Counted from the stretch's first letter, positions 1 through 10,939 are shown. The stretch is 64,000 nucleotides of DNA from Symbiodinium kawagutii (GCA_009767595.1 VSDK01009674.1:250325-314324), one strand, 5' to 3'. Notes: generated from the letters alone by a model not told the origin. Made by a program: numbers and translations.

Positions 1-135
1 GATGATGGTGATGGTGATGGTGGTGGTGGTGGTGGTGGTGGTGGTGGTGAGGGTGGTCATGATGATAGTGATGGGGATGGTGATTGTGATTTTGATGATG
101 GTGATGGTGATGATGGTGTTGATGATGGTGATGGT
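1..135. repeat. GGT/GAT-rich trinucleotide array
   Basis: Interrupted (GGT)n and (GAT)n units with a pure GGT run near 22-48. It probably continues beyond the left edge. It has no coding signal. Confidence 0.85.
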
Positions 136-459
136 GACGTTCATGATACTGATTATCTAGCAATTGGCTAGCGAGTCTGATGGTATACAAGTGTTACAAC
201 TGTTTGGTGCTGTTGCACTTTTACTTTTGGCAGGGTGTTGGGTTGAAACCACCAACTCTTTTTTGCAGTTGGATGAGGTTGATGGATATCACTTGACTGC
301 TCGCAAATCTATTGTTCGGAATTGTTCGCAAACATCTTGAATTTGTTCCCTCGCAACTCCCATTCTCCCCCACGACGCCACTCAGTGTTTGGTTCTAGCC
401 AAAGAAATTATTGAGAAACCAGCGCTTGTGAGCCAATCCACTGACGAACCATTTTTCAG

Positions 460-602
460 ATCACCAAATCTGACCGACTAAAACAGCTGGCCCAGGCCTG
501 TGAGGGTCCCGCTGGGTTGCGGAGATGTTTCCAAGAGGCCAAGTGGACGGGGGACATCTGTGGTACTTCCAAGCTATGGAGATCCTGGCAGCTCAGTTGG
601 GC
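460..602 (+). CDS. Internal exon candidate, product unknown
   Basis: The acceptor is a TTTTTCAG ending at 459 and the donor is GTAAGG at 603. The frame starting at 460 is open throughout and begins ITKSDRLKQLAQACEGPAG, followed by Trp- and Cys-containing residues (WTGDICGTSKLWRSW). The segment is more GC-rich than its surroundings. I recognise no family. Splice sites and composition are what I see; that it is a real exon is inference. Confidence 0.5.
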
Positions 603-2289
603 GTAAGGGGCACCTCCAACTATCCCCAATTAATATGAGTTTATGTAGCATGCCTGGCAAATAGTTTTCCTCGCAAAGATTAGTTTTCGAACTAGCTTTA
701 GGTATCATACCTTGTGTTTTTTTATGTTTTTATCTTGCAAAAAACACTGGGAGCAGTACCTCTAGACTCGTCGACCAGGGCTTGATGTGAATACTCTTCG
801 AACAACACGTTGAATGGGGTTCAGACCTGAGATAGCCTCCGCTCTTCTTTCAGATCGCAAGTTTAGTTTGCCAAATTATACAAGATGGGGTATATGCCAA
901 AGTAATGGCATCCCAAAAACCAAGGGTTTCCTAGTCAGATGATCATTTTTTTTGATGGGTGATTGGTTACACTATTTTGGCAAATCCCATATATAAGACG
1001 ATAATTAATGCATGGGCCATGTTTGGTCCATTCGCTCCTCTGCCCAAACTACTGCCTGAGGAAGAACCTCCTTCATTCAAATTGAAAACGTGTGGATGCG
1101 CGTCGAATCTACAATGTAGGGCCACCACTTGCCATTCAACAATATTGCAACGCGAATACATGTGTAGAGCGCATACCGATACTGAATAGTCGATACTGTC
1201 CCGCTCTTGGATCCAATCTGCAATGGTGTTATCATTGTATCATTGTTATCCTCCCTACTCCTACCTCCCCTGCAACTGATGTGTCATAGAATTAATGGAG
1301 AAAACATTACATATCACAACACATCAACATAAGTAACCATTGGTTGCTGTTCATGTTGCGGCTGCCGGTTCAGTGATGGCGTGATTACAATCATCGCGAT
1401 GTGTTGTTGCTGCTTTCCCCACTATGATGTTTGGCACTTCTACCATCTCAATTACTCATACCTTTATTCAATTCTACCCTTATGTAAATTTGATAGATTT
1501 GAAAGATCCGGGACGCCAGGTCGTACTGTTAGTCTCAAAGATCATGTTGACATCTTCCCATGAAATGGGTCCAAGGCTTCGGTTGCAAGTGTCGTGTCAG
1601 GTCCGAAAGATGGCTGAGAACCTTTGGGACGTGCCCTGCCTCAGCACATCTTGTGCTGGTTTGCATCCTGCATCAGGGGCAAGGCTTCGATGGTTCTGCT
1701 CAATGAAGACCCAAGCATGCAACATACAATGTTATTTGAGCAATGTTCACATCTTCAGTATCGGACTTGTCTGCTAAACTATGCTATGATGATGCAGTAT
1801 CCCAATCGAGTATTGGTATCGACCTTGTCTCTACCTTCCATGTCTTTTGCTGCTTGGAGTGTTGACATCACCATGTTCACGAATTCAAGTTCAATGAGGC
1901 TGTTTTTGATTTTTTTTCACATCATGATACATCATGATACACATATGATTTTCTTTTAATACACATACATCAACATCCATGTATTCATACCTATAAACTT
2001 ACGGCAATTGTTCACCTGTTTACTTTCTCCAAACCAAATTCTGTAGAAATCAAGTTCATGAAAGATACATAGATCCTCATGACTTTCAAATAAAGTTCAT
2101 GAAAGATTTTCTGAGATCGATACCACAATATGAACTTGGAGAAACTAAACATGTGATAAATATGTATATATATATATCCCCTATGATTGTCAGTTATCAT
2201 TCCCTACAATTCTTAGTTATCATCCCCTATCATTAACCCATAACCAGTTCAAAGATAGAGAGATCCTCAGTTGACATCTGCCTTTGGAG
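603..2289. other. No gene recognised
   Basis: AT-rich sequence with only short accidental reading frames. A minus-strand GTAAGT near 1992-1997 follows a short, low-GC open stretch (about 2000-2040) and is too weak to call. The stretch holds a copy of the dispersed 'cccctatcattaaccc' phrase near 2220 and is probably intron or intergenic DNA. Confidence 0.45.
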
Positions 2290-2407
2290 GCGCTGAAATC
2301 CCCGGTGGCCGCTCAACCAAGGCGCCAGCCTTGCGCCTCTCGGTGCTATGGGCCTTGCTGGATGCAGAGCTGCGATCCACTGAGGAGGCGCTGGGGTCAC
2401 CGGGAGG
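2290..2407 (+). CDS. Internal exon candidate, product unknown
   Basis: The acceptor is AG|G at 2289/2290 and the donor is GT at 2408. The first two bases finish a codon, then the frame reads AEIPGGRSTKAPALRLSVL, then WALLDAELRSTEEALGSPG: an Ala/Leu/Glu-rich helical segment. It is clearly GC-richer than its flanks. The alternative plus frame from 2284 is open but less protein-like. Confidence 0.5.
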
Positions 2408-2748
2408 GTCATGGGAATCCGGATGAGTTGTCTATGAACGGTGTACCACCACAGTGTACCACCCAAGAAAGGTATGAAAAGGTGGTTTCCCATGGCAATG
2501 GACCCTTAAACAAGGTGTATCCTCTGTTAAACTAACATGGCTGGCTGGAAAACGACCATTTTGTTCGGAAAACCCTGGTAAATCATCCATTTATGGTGGA
2601 TTTTCCATTGTTAGATCACCAGAGGGTACCACCCGGAAAAGGTGGATTCCCTCTTGGACTGTGAGGGGTTAGTAGTTGCAAAGGCATGTTGGTAACCATT
2701 GGTTGTAGAAACCCACCATGGTAACTACCATGGAGTGTTCGATGCCAG

Positions 2749-2840
2749 ATGTCGCTGTTGGGCCTGGCTGCACTGGACGCGGCGCTGAAACCCAGGGACC
2801 TAAATTTACATCCATTGGATGTCAAGGAGAAGATCCAAAG
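2749..2840 (+). CDS. Short exon candidate, possible first coding exon
   Basis: ATG at 2749 directly follows a CAG. The frame reads MSLLGLAALDAALKPRDLNL and continues HPLDVKEKIQR. The only available donor is GA at 2841, a non-canonical type known in dinoflagellates. It runs straight into a (TA)n intron. Start status (initiator or internal) is undecided. Confidence 0.4.
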
Positions 2841-3135
2841 GATACATATATATAAATAATTAAATATATATATATATATATATTTGTATGTATACATAGT
2901 TTTTTAATTTCATATTATATTACATTTATTTATATATACAGTATATATATATATATGGGGTTTTAAACAAATATTTATATATATATATTTATATTTATAT
3001 ATTCATTTATATATATATATATTTGATATATATATATATATATTTGTTTTTTGTTTTATACATAAATAAATATATATATATATATGTTTGTTACATACAT
3101 ATATATATATTTTTATTATATATATATATGTTATA
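2841..3135. repeat. AT-rich (TA)n cluster
   Basis: Alternating (TA)n blocks separated by short T-rich or GT-containing spacers. It is typical intron filler and shows no gene. Confidence 0.85.
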
Positions 3136-3953
3136 CTTGTGAAGGAGATTAATGATGAATCTTAGTACATCCTAGTGATCAATCTATATCAAGTGTGGGG
3201 AAGAGAAACATATCACGCGGCTATACCGATGATCTGATATTGTTGGATGCGCTTTATCAAGGCAGGTTTGGTTGTAAAGACACCGACCACTAGTGCATAC
3301 AGCATACGTGGCAAAAGTACGATCAATGCCGATCTCAATGATGCAATTCCCAGCCCACGCAACGCATCACTGTTCCTGTTTCTCATCGTGGCCATGGATT
3401 GTGTCAAAGGATGTTTTTGTGTGTGTGTGTGTAGTTTTTGGTGATCTTCATGGTTTAAGGTTTGACCAGCTAACGGTTCATTGAATCTCTGTCCAGCAAC
3501 CACGGACAAAAAACTGCCTTGGGTTTTTGCCCAGTTGATGTGATCCTTACCCATCAATCATATTTGCTGCTATAGTGTTCTTTTTTAGTCGCTTAAAACA
3601 CATGTCTCAATATGAGCCACACGGATATGCATTGGGTGTGGCAGATCATAGGTTGAAATTTGCACATGATCGACTTGGTCACTTCATCAACCACTTCCCT
3701 CGCTCTTCATGGGAGGTGAAGTCGATCAGCAAACATTTTGAAGATTTGCTATCGATGGTTGGACCCTCCTCCGCTGATGGTATGGAAGTTTGGCCGGGAT
3801 CTAAGCCTGGGCATTGGGAGTGCTGAAGCTCTCAACGCTTCATGTAATATGCTATGTTCTGTATGCCAAAAATCTTGCCAGAAATGATGAGGGTTCAATA
3901 TAGTAAAGAGTTGATCTGTCAGAACCCAACGTTCCAAGACTAGCATATTTCAG

Positions 3954-4027
3954 AGTTCATTGGTGTCGGTGATCCTGAACTGCTGCTTGCCAACAATGCG
4001 GGTACGAGAGCCAACCATTTGTACGAG
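3954..4027 (+). CDS. Internal exon candidate, product unknown
   Basis: The acceptor is CATATTTCAG ending at 3953 and the donor is GTAAAC at 4028. The open frame reads FIGVGDPELLLANNAGTRAN and ends HLYE. Both splice sites are good and the composition differs from the flanking AT-rich DNA. The frame is offset by two bases at the 5' end. Family unknown. Confidence 0.55.
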
Positions 4028-4792
4028 GTAAACTGCATTGCTCACGATTGTCCAAGGTTATGGCGGAATATGGCTATACAGGTCCTTTACCATCATGGTT
4101 GATCACAGAATGATTAGCAACTACTCATGATAAATTGGTAGTTACTACATGCAGGGTTGTAATATGTTGTGGTGCATTGACAACTGCCTATATATATAAA
4201 GATGATAATGATAATGGCTCATGATGTGATGGCTACTGATGATACAATAACACCAACTATCAGCTACTGCTTACATTGTGGGATTGTCAGCCTTGTAATG
4301 ATTGAAATTATAGTATATCATGATATTGCGCTGTATCAATATCGGTTGATCAAATGAACCAGTATGAATGCATTTCCTTTGCAACGGTATCAATTGCTTG
4401 GCACTACTTGTTTTTTGCTGCTGCTGCTGATGATGACAACACCTGTTAGTCCTCATTAGAATGCTGTTACCTATCAATGATAGGAGATACATTTGGCTGT
4501 GGGTCAAAACCCTTAGTCCCCGTGGTTCCCCTATCATTAACAACTGTTACTACAACTGTTTTCCTTGTGATTGTTGGTCAATATCCCCAATCATTGGTTG
4601 GTTAACTGCTTGACCCATAGCGACACATAGCTGGTATATCCCCTATCATTGTTGCTTATCATCCCTTATTATTAACCATTAACCAGCTACTACAAACCAT
4701 TGGTTGGTTGGTTAATATTGACCCAGCTCGCCATATCCAAAAAAAAGTGTTTGCTATCACCTCTTGCTATGTCCGGGCGCCCTCGTACCCAG

Positions 4793-4898
4793 GCTTCGCT
4801 ACCTGGCCTTTGCGCAAGAAGTGCATGGCGCTACCGGAGTGACTTGGCGGAGTGGCGTTTCTGAGGATTGTAAAACGATATTAGCCATGTTGGCCAAG
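4793..4898 (+). CDS. Internal exon candidate, product unknown
   Basis: The acceptor is CGTACCCAG|G. The frame reads LRYLAFAQEVHGATGVTWRS, then GVSEDCKTILAMLAK. The end is either a GA donor at 4899 or GTGTAT a few bases later, just before a (TA)n tract. A second frame is open over part of it but is shorter. Product not recognised. Confidence 0.5.
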
Positions 4899-4978
4899 GA
4901 ATGTGTATATATATATATATATCTATATATATATATATACCCTCGGGGCCCAGGGTTCTCCGATGATGTTAACAGGTC

Positions 4979-5519
4979 GGGTGGGTTGGGTTGGGTTGGG
5001 TTGGGGTGGGTTGGGGCATGTTAACTTTCGCTGCAGATCTACGTTGAGGTTGATTTCACTTTGATGCTACGTTGAGGTTGATGTCACTTTGATGCAACGT
5101 TGAGGTTGATGTCACGTTGATGCTACGTTGAGGATGATGTCACGTTGATGCTACGTTGAGGTTGATGTCACATTGATGCTACGTTGAGGATGATGTCACG
5201 TTGATGCTACGTTGAGGTGAACAGGTGGGGTGGGGTGGGGTGGGGTGGGGCATGTTAACGTTCGCTGCAGATCCACGTTGAGGTTGATGTGACGTTGAGT
5301 CTACGTTGAGGTTGATGTGACGTTGATGCTACGTTGAGGTTGATTTCACGTTGATGCTACGTTGAGGTTGATGTCACGTTGATGCTACGTTGAGGTTGAT
5401 GTGACGTTGATGCTACGTTGAGGTTGATTTCACTTTGATGCTACGTTGAGGTTGGTGTCACATTGATGCTACGTTGAGGATGATGTGGGGTGGGGCATGT
5501 TAACGTTCGCTGCAGATCT
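4979..5519. repeat. Compound minisatellite: GGGGT block, 24-base cassette and 28-bp array, repeated
   Basis: Two arrays of a 28-bp unit (acgttgaggttgatgtcacg followed by ttgatgct) occupy about 5040-5220 and 5273-5490. Each is preceded by a G-rich run (GGGTT or GGGGT) and the cassette 'catgttaac.ttcgctgcag', which appears near 5017, 5250 and 5498. The 28-mer itself contains ACGTTGA twice, at offsets of 17 and 11 bases. The whole is a higher-order repeat. Confidence 0.9.
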
Positions 5520-5524
5520 ACGTT

Positions 5525-5768
5525 GGTGGGCGGTGACAACGTTGCTGAATCAATCGCTTCCATTACCAAGCGTCAGCTTCGTAGGCATGGTCTGCAGTCT
5601 GTCACCAATGACAAAGTGGAGCATAGAAACGTGCTAGCCGTCCACCACCTGAACAAACGACCCGGATTGCAAACAGTGTTGACTGCTCTGAAAAAATTCA
5701 GAGAGTTGTCCATGAAAAGTTTGCGTCCTCCGTCCCAAGTTTTTGAATCAGCTTTGTGGCAATGTTAG
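5525..5768 (+). CDS. Long open exon or retroposed ORF, product unknown
   Basis: One frame stays open for about 80 codons to the TAG at 5766-5768, directly downstream of the minisatellite. It is basic and helical: AESIASITKRQLRRHGLQSV, then TNDKVEHRNVLAVHHLNKR, ending VFESALWQC. It is longer than most exons here, so it could be a terminal exon, a single-exon retrocopy or chance. No acceptor with a clear pyrimidine tract is visible. Downstream, 5770-6160 has further weak open frames. Confidence 0.4.
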
Positions 5769-6159
5769 AAACGACAAAAAAGGCTGACTGACAGCACTTT
5801 GCATTTTGATGCACGCTACGAAATGCTGCAAATACCATGACATTATAGCCCGCGTTCATTTTGACTGAGAATTTTCAATGACTTGTGCTTGTTTTTTCTT
5901 ATGACATGACATGCACACAGGAAAATCATGCTCAAAACCCACACGAAACGCAAATTTGCATTCGGGGCATGAAAGAATTAGACTGTATGTTGATGCAGTT
6001 GCGCTGGATGAAATCAAAATTCATCCGGCGCCGGGCTATTTTCTGCAACAACAGCTATCATGAAAAATTCGCGTCTCGCCTCAGCAAAATAGTCATTTTG
6101 CAGAAATCATCATGCATCAGTTGCTGCCATATCGGAGAACCCTGGGCCCCGAGCCTATA

Positions 6160-6430
6160 AAAAAATATTCGTATATATATATATATATATTTTTTAATTC
6201 ATTTAATTATTGATTTTTTTGTTTTACGTATTTATCTATCTACAGTATTTTTTTAGATGTATATCTATATTTTTAGAAAATATATATTTATATATTTATA
6301 TATTTATACATATATATATATATGTATATGTTTATATTTATTTTTATATTCAAAAATTTAAACGAATATATTTGTGTATATAGTTATTTAAATAGACTTT
6401 CAGCTTTAAAGACTGAATTACATATCGATA
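6160..6430. repeat. AT-rich (TA)n region
   Basis: Dense TATA and TTTA repeats with no coding signal. Confidence 0.8.
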
Positions 6431-6800
6431 AACATGTTTGAATTCACATTTATACACATTGTGAGGCATTCCTTACTGTACCAGTAGTCATGATTCCCAA
6501 CCTTGAGTCAACCATGTTCATAAGCAGGCAGAAATGGAGAATTGTTATTCGCCACTGCTGTTTTTTGTTCATCAATCATGTTCATTTCCAACCCTATGCC
6601 TAACATTGACCAACCATTTTATTCAATCAGTATTCTAAACATTATCATCACAAAGTGTCATCAACCATCATCAACAATCATCAACCAATGTCAAAGGAAG
6701 ACCAATGAACACAAACTCCTTGCCAAGAAATGACTGTATCATTAGTGTCATTGATTTGTTTTAAGCCCGCAATGCCCGATACATCTGTGAACCCACGTAC

Positions 6801-6863
6801 GTGTGCGTAACATATGCAAACATGCAGTGCATGTGCGCATGGTTCGCCAGTCGTCAGAATGAG
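6801..6863 (-). CDS. Third exon candidate of a minus-strand gene
   Basis: On the minus strand the acceptor is ATCACTTAG| and the donor is GTACGT. The 63 bases are phase 0 at both ends, compatible with the upstream exon at 6990-7120, which also ends in phase 0. The frame reads LILTTGEPCAHALHVCICYA and ends H. The plus strand also offers an exon here (6828-6875, GTGAGT donor, CMCAWFASRQNELSDV), so the strand is not settled. Confidence 0.4.
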
Positions 6864-6989
6864 CTAAGTGATGTTGTGAGTACCTACCTGACTGGTGGTT
6901 TCCTCAACGTACTACTGTCTGAATACTTGTTTGATTTTTTAAATGATGATAGATGAGGGTGATAGCGATGGCACCCCCCCATGACTTAC

Positions 6990-7120
6990 GTGGCCCACAC
7001 CGGTCTTGTAATCCACCCAGCCAGGGTCCATTGGGAACAGATAGGAACCATAACTGGAGGCTTCAGCAACTCTGACCTTCCCTGACGACTCTTCGTTGTT
7101 CAGCTCCGATGTGTCGTATG
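6990..7120 (-). CDS. Second exon of a minus-strand gene, product unknown
   Basis: The minus-strand acceptor is GCCAACAG| and the donor is a perfect GTAAGT. The exon begins with two bases that complete a codon left open by the exon at 7475-7603, so the two join in phase. The frame reads YDTSELNNEESSGKVRVAEA, then SSYGSYLFPMDPGWVDYKTG, ending VGH. The acidic then aromatic/Gly/Pro-rich sequence resembles a secreted or luminal domain, but no family is recognised. Confidence 0.62.
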
Positions 7121-7474
7121 CTGTTGGCATGTTCCGTTGCTGACTAGTTTCCTATGTTTTTTACTGATCATTTTTAGGTGTTTCATGGTGTTTCAGAGGT
7201 GATTACGGTATATACACCCATTCATCACTCTCTCTCTCTCCCTCTTTTCCATGTTTGATTGTCATTGCCCGCCATTCATATCGCCTCAAATGGCGAAATC
7301 ATTGCTGATCCGTGACTACCCAGCTTCGCCACTGTTTACACACAAAGATCATTGGTGGATTTACATTGGGATCATGAGGGATGAGCCCGCAACCAGCCAG
7401 CGACCCAAGCAAGGACGGCTACCCCCACCTGGTCACTGGTGCTTAGGTGCCAAGTTCCAATGAGCTTCACTTAC

Positions 7475-7603
7475 GCGCGCTGCGTTCCGTGAAGGACTCC
7501 TGCGCAAGAAGTGGGGCCGTAGCAGTCAGCGATGCCCAGTGTGTGAAGCAGAGCCAACCCATGGTTTGAGAACCGACTGCATGGTCCAGTGGATCTCTTT
7601 GAT
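7475..7603 (-). CDS. Upstream exon of the same minus-strand gene
   Basis: The minus-strand acceptor is CGGCTTTTGTAG| and the donor is GTAAGT. The frame reads QRDPLDHAVGSQTMGWLCF, then THWASLTATAPLLAQESFTE and RSA, ending with one base that pairs with the next exon. The internal ATG in GAACCATGG context is followed by a moderately hydrophobic stretch, so translation could start there with a signal-like peptide. The plus-strand reading of the same DNA contains an in-frame TGA and is rejected. Confidence 0.62.
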
Positions 7604-8188
7604 CTACAAAAGCCGGTCAATTGGACTTAACAAAGGGGATCCTGCCGGGAAGGTCTCATGGGTTCATGACATCCACAGAATTTGATCACATTCAAAACAT
7701 CATGCATTGAGTTAAGTGACAATGAACTGCGACTGGAAGAGAGTATGGTTCGAGTTGTTCTTTGGGGATAGTGAACCGTGATTATATAATTGCACACTTT
7801 CAACCCACTTTCCATAAATCCCTGTTATTTGTTGGTATCAGATTCTTGTTGCCCAGCCACTTCCACAACACAAATGTCTAGGGCTGCAACGGCTGGGGCA
7901 GGGCTCCTTGCAGTTCCCATGGTTACCGGCGTTGACTCTCCAAGCCGCTGGCGAAGGATCAGGAGATCTACCGTGAAAAGGCGCAGATGATTCTGCAAGG
8001 CCATGGGACATGGTGGGACTGTCCCAAGCTGTCGTTGAGTTTTAGTCCCTGACATTTGATGGGATGCTTCGGTGTCTATATTCATATATATATATGTATG
8101 ATTTTCAACATCTATATTTTGTTTCGAAACATTATGCTCATAAAATGTGTAATTATGGAACAGGAATTTCTGATGTGTTCCTATCGAG

Positions 8189-8231
8189 CACTTCGGCATC
8201 ACACTATGCCGCACAATTCATGGACCACTGG
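8189..8231 (+). CDS. Short exon candidate
   Basis: The acceptor is CTATCGAG| and the donor is GTGAGA. The frame reads HFGITLCRTIHGPL. The same frame stays open past the donor to about 8393, so the exon could be longer. The region 7940-8750 contains several overlapping open frames and I cannot order them. Product unknown. Confidence 0.4.
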
Positions 8232-8336
8232 GTGAGATGGACCACAGAGCTGCGAAAAACACCGTGGCCTTGGCATTTGCCAGGCCTCGACATGACGCTG
8301 GCAAGATGAAGCTAGCTGCTTTGATCTGGTGTATCC

Positions 8337-8573
8337 TTGGCAAACAGAGCTGGTTCGTTGTGTATCAACGCAGTCATCGTGTTCAGAGCCAGGATTGACC
8401 TAGACCGCCTAGACCTGAACAAAAATGAGTCCTTTTGCCAGCGATGTTTGCCAGAGAATTGGCCAAGGGTCAAAAGGAAAAGGGTGTTCAACCCTGACAA
8501 TTGGAGTCAGCCAGTTTCACCTGTAGACAACGGTCTTTGCCAGCAAAGATTCGCGCTCCATTGTCAGCTGCAG
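8337..8573 (+). CDS. Open segment ending at a GTACAG donor
   Basis: The frame is open from 8337 to a donor at 8574: INAVIVFRARIDLDRLDLN, then KNESFCQRCLPENWPRVKRK, then basic/Gln residues ending RFALHCQLQ. A CxxC lies in the middle. An internal acceptor at 8543 (TTTGCCAG) suggests that only 8544-8573 may be exonic. Product unknown. Confidence 0.35.
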
Positions 8574-8658
8574 GTACAGTCATCAGTTGTCATCCCAAGG
8601 TCCCCCAATCAATACGACAATGCCATTTCACTGGATTTTTGTTATACATTTTTAGCAG

Positions 8659-8702
8659 GTCGGCTCCAATGTGAGCCACTTCCTCAGACTATCCGGAGAA
8701 GG
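8659..8702 (+). CDS. Short internal exon candidate
   Basis: The acceptor is a T-rich TTTTTAGCAG|G and the donor is GTAGCA at 8703. The 44 bases encode VGSNVSHFLRLSGE. Exon size and the AG|G junction match the verified dioxygenase exons further right in this window. Product unknown. Confidence 0.52.
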
Positions 8703-9144
8703 GTAGCACGAAATGCATGCAGTGATGGTGCAGCAACTGGGAAGTAATCCTACAGCATGTCCAGAGACACTCTCTGTGGCATATGAAACGACTTTTGAAT
8801 TCATTATCATATGGTGACTCACCTGATGCTGCTTCATTCCATTACCTAGTTTTTCTCCAATGGCATAGGGTGATGCAGCTGGCTCTCATTGTCCGCTGGT
8901 ACAAGTCTAACGCCACTAGCGAATGCTGGGCTTGGAAGAAAGCTGACCATTCATGGCATGTGACCTTAGCATAGCATTATGGTTGACATCAACTCAGACC
9001 TGGATGGTTTTTTATGGTCATGTAATAAGGCATTTAATGTCATGTATACATATACATATGTAAATATGTATATATATATATAAATATAGATATAGATATA
9101 GATACAAAGTCATGTTTACTTCGGCTTTGAAACCATATACTCAG

Positions 9145-9261
9145 ATCGGCCGTGCACGTTTGATCCTTTCGGGACGTCATCTCCAGATCCTACTCCCCAG
9201 GAGCCGTCACTAGACACGCCTGCGGTCACCACCGAAGCTCCTGCTACGCTCGATGGTCAAG
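9145..9261 (+). CDS. Exon 1 of a phase-linked three-exon chain (Pro/Thr-rich)
   Basis: The acceptor is ATACTCAG| and the donor is GTAGCG at 9262. The frame reads RPCTFDPFGTSSPDPTPQEP, then SLDTPAVTTEAPATLDGQ, ending in phase 1. It is a low-complexity Pro/Thr/Ala linker. The next exon (9641) supplies exactly the two bases required, giving DATESANA across the junction. The function of the protein is unknown. Confidence 0.68.
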
Positions 9262-9640
9262 GTAGCGCCACAGAGACCTATGCCATGAGTTGCTAACGCG
9301 TGCAATGTGTTGCTGTTGCTGTTGCTGCTGATGTGTGGCATTCGCTGGTGTTCTGAATTGTTTGTGTTTCAGTTCTCACTGTTCATTTTGGCCCTGGCAG
9401 TGGTGCTACATCTTACCCCCAAGATGACCCACTCTGTGTGGGACCGGCGACATCCATGTATTTGTTGAGCGTTTCTGACCTCAGAGGGCAAGCCGCTAGC
9501 ATTCTCTGGATCGATTTAGCTGATTTATCTCTGACCTAACACATGAAGCATACATCAGAAAGATACCTCCAGCATCGACAGAGGATTGAATGTGAATCAG
9601 AAATTGATGGATTCCTGACCTTTGCAATCTCCCTGTGCAG

Positions 9641-9688
9641 ATGCCACGGAGTCCGCGAACGCAGTGGAGCCGGCGGCAGCCAGCGAGG
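9641..9688 (+). CDS. Exon 2 of the same chain (Ala/Glu linker)
   Basis: The acceptor is CTCCCTGTGCAG| and the donor is GTATGA. The 48-base exon encodes ATESANAVEPAAASE and starts and ends in phase with 9145-9261 and 10142-10284. It continues the flexible linker. Confidence 0.68.
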
Positions 9689-10141
9689 GTATGACTCCAG
9701 TGGCTGAGAACAGCGTGTCTTGGCGAAGGGTGGACGGCTGTTGGCAGTCATGAATCATAATTCATCGTCATCATCATTGACCTTTCATTGAGCACACATT
9801 ATGTAACATCATCCAACATTGATATAAACATGTAACTCACGGTAATTATTACATTGTCATCCATGAATCAAGATCATACATTATGTCTGAAAGGATCTGA
9901 TAGGTAGTGATTTGCAATCAGTCAGAATGATGGTTATTACAGTAATTGGTAGTGAAGAAACATTCTTTGAAATGATTCATGAGAGTCAATACGAAGGGTT
10001 GTTCACGTTCACATCATGCATCATGATCATCCACCAGAATTAATCAATCAGTATTGGTGTGCATCGGTAAATTATTAGCCACTGTCAATCATTGATTGAT
10101 CAGTATTTCCGTAATTTACTATGTGTTTTTTGTCCGAACAG

Positions 10142-10284
10142 GAGCGAGTGCACGTCCAAAGTTTGACCTGGACTTTCAGAGCTGCATCACGTCATATCAT
10201 TTCCAAACTGTTGACGGGCACAATCTTCAAGTCGTTTGGAAGCATCCAGTTGGAGTGGCAGCCCCGATGGCGATATACCAGTCT
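10142..10284 (+). CDS. Exon 3 of the same chain (folded segment)
   Basis: The acceptor is TTTGTCCGAACAG|G and the donor GTGAGA is at 10285. The frame reads ASARPKFDLDFQSCITSYHF, then QTVDGHNLQVVWKHPVGVA, ending APMAIYQS. After the linker this looks like the start of a beta-rich domain. If the donor is not used the frame stops at TAG 10291-10293, so a terminal exon is the alternative. Family unknown. Confidence 0.65.
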
Positions 10285-10374
10285 GTGAGATAGACAGTCT
10301 TTATCAGTGACATTAACCTCGGAAGACGGGAGTCACATTGATTCAATCAACTGGTTTTTTGCGCTTATTTGCAG

Positions 10375-10433
10375 ATTTCCCCATCAAATCCTCTGAGCGC
10401 ATGTTCATTTTGGATATTTGTCGGTCAAAAACA
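10375..10433 (+). CDS. Following exon candidate
   Basis: The acceptor is a strong GCGCTTATTTGCAG|. One frame reads FPIKSSERMFILDICRS, another ISPSNPLSACSFWIFVGQ. Only the second follows in phase from 10284. The donor could be GT at 10434 or GA at 10441. Confidence 0.42.
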
Positions 10434-10542
10434 TCTCGCAGATGTAAATAGACAACGTTGTTGTTACTTGGCTACGTCTCCACCTCCAACACATCAGCGG
10501 TTATTGGGTAGTAGTATTCCCTACTTGAGCATCAGCCAACAG

Positions 10543-10723
10543 GTCATCATCAATGGTGGCCGTTGCGTGCCCCCATAAGGACGTGAAGCCAAGCGAAAGT
10601 TCGCCGGACTTGGCAGAGCAGTCGTTGGCAGCAAGTCCCACAGACCAGGACTGCCAGGGACAGCACCCCTTGATGAAGCGCAGTGCTAGACACACTTGCT
10701 GGATTCGGATGGTCCGGATTTAA
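10543..10723 (+). CDS. Exon candidate, possibly terminal
   Basis: The acceptor is CAGCCAACAG|G. The frame reads MVAVACPHKDVKPSESSPDL, then AEQSLAASPTDQDCQGQHPL, then MKRSARHTCWIRMVRI and a TAA. A GT at 10712 could be a donor instead. It is hydrophilic and probably disordered. Product unknown. Confidence 0.48.
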
Positions 10724-10909
10724 CATATCCAATTGTTTTTGTTCAACAATGTTCGGGACAAGTGGCTCAATTATATAATTGTATTTTTTTGTGTGTCGTT
10801 CAAGTGACACACCAATCTTTGAGTGCGTAACTCCCTCGAAGCCAACCAGTAGATTCTGGGGATTTTCGTCCCTGGTTCAAACTTGGTATAGAATATAAAC
10901 TTTCCTTAC

Positions 10910-10939
10910 TTGCCTGCAAAGCATGGGCTCCATTGGCTG
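10910..10939 (-). CDS. Tiny minus-strand exon candidate
   Basis: The minus-strand acceptor is TTTGATTTGAAG| and the donor is GTAAGG. The 30 bases encode QPMEPMLCRQ. Splice sites are its only support. Confidence 0.3.

Noticed and set aside
4979..5016. Telomere-like GGGTT repeats
   Set aside because: The unit is not the TTTAGGG expected for dinoflagellates, and the block is internal and part of a minisatellite.
7251..7652. Plus-strand coding frame with in-frame TGA and a CPVC..H..C pattern
   Set aside because: The minus strand of the same DNA has two phase-matched exons with perfect GTAAGT donors and good acceptors; the plus reading is their antisense.
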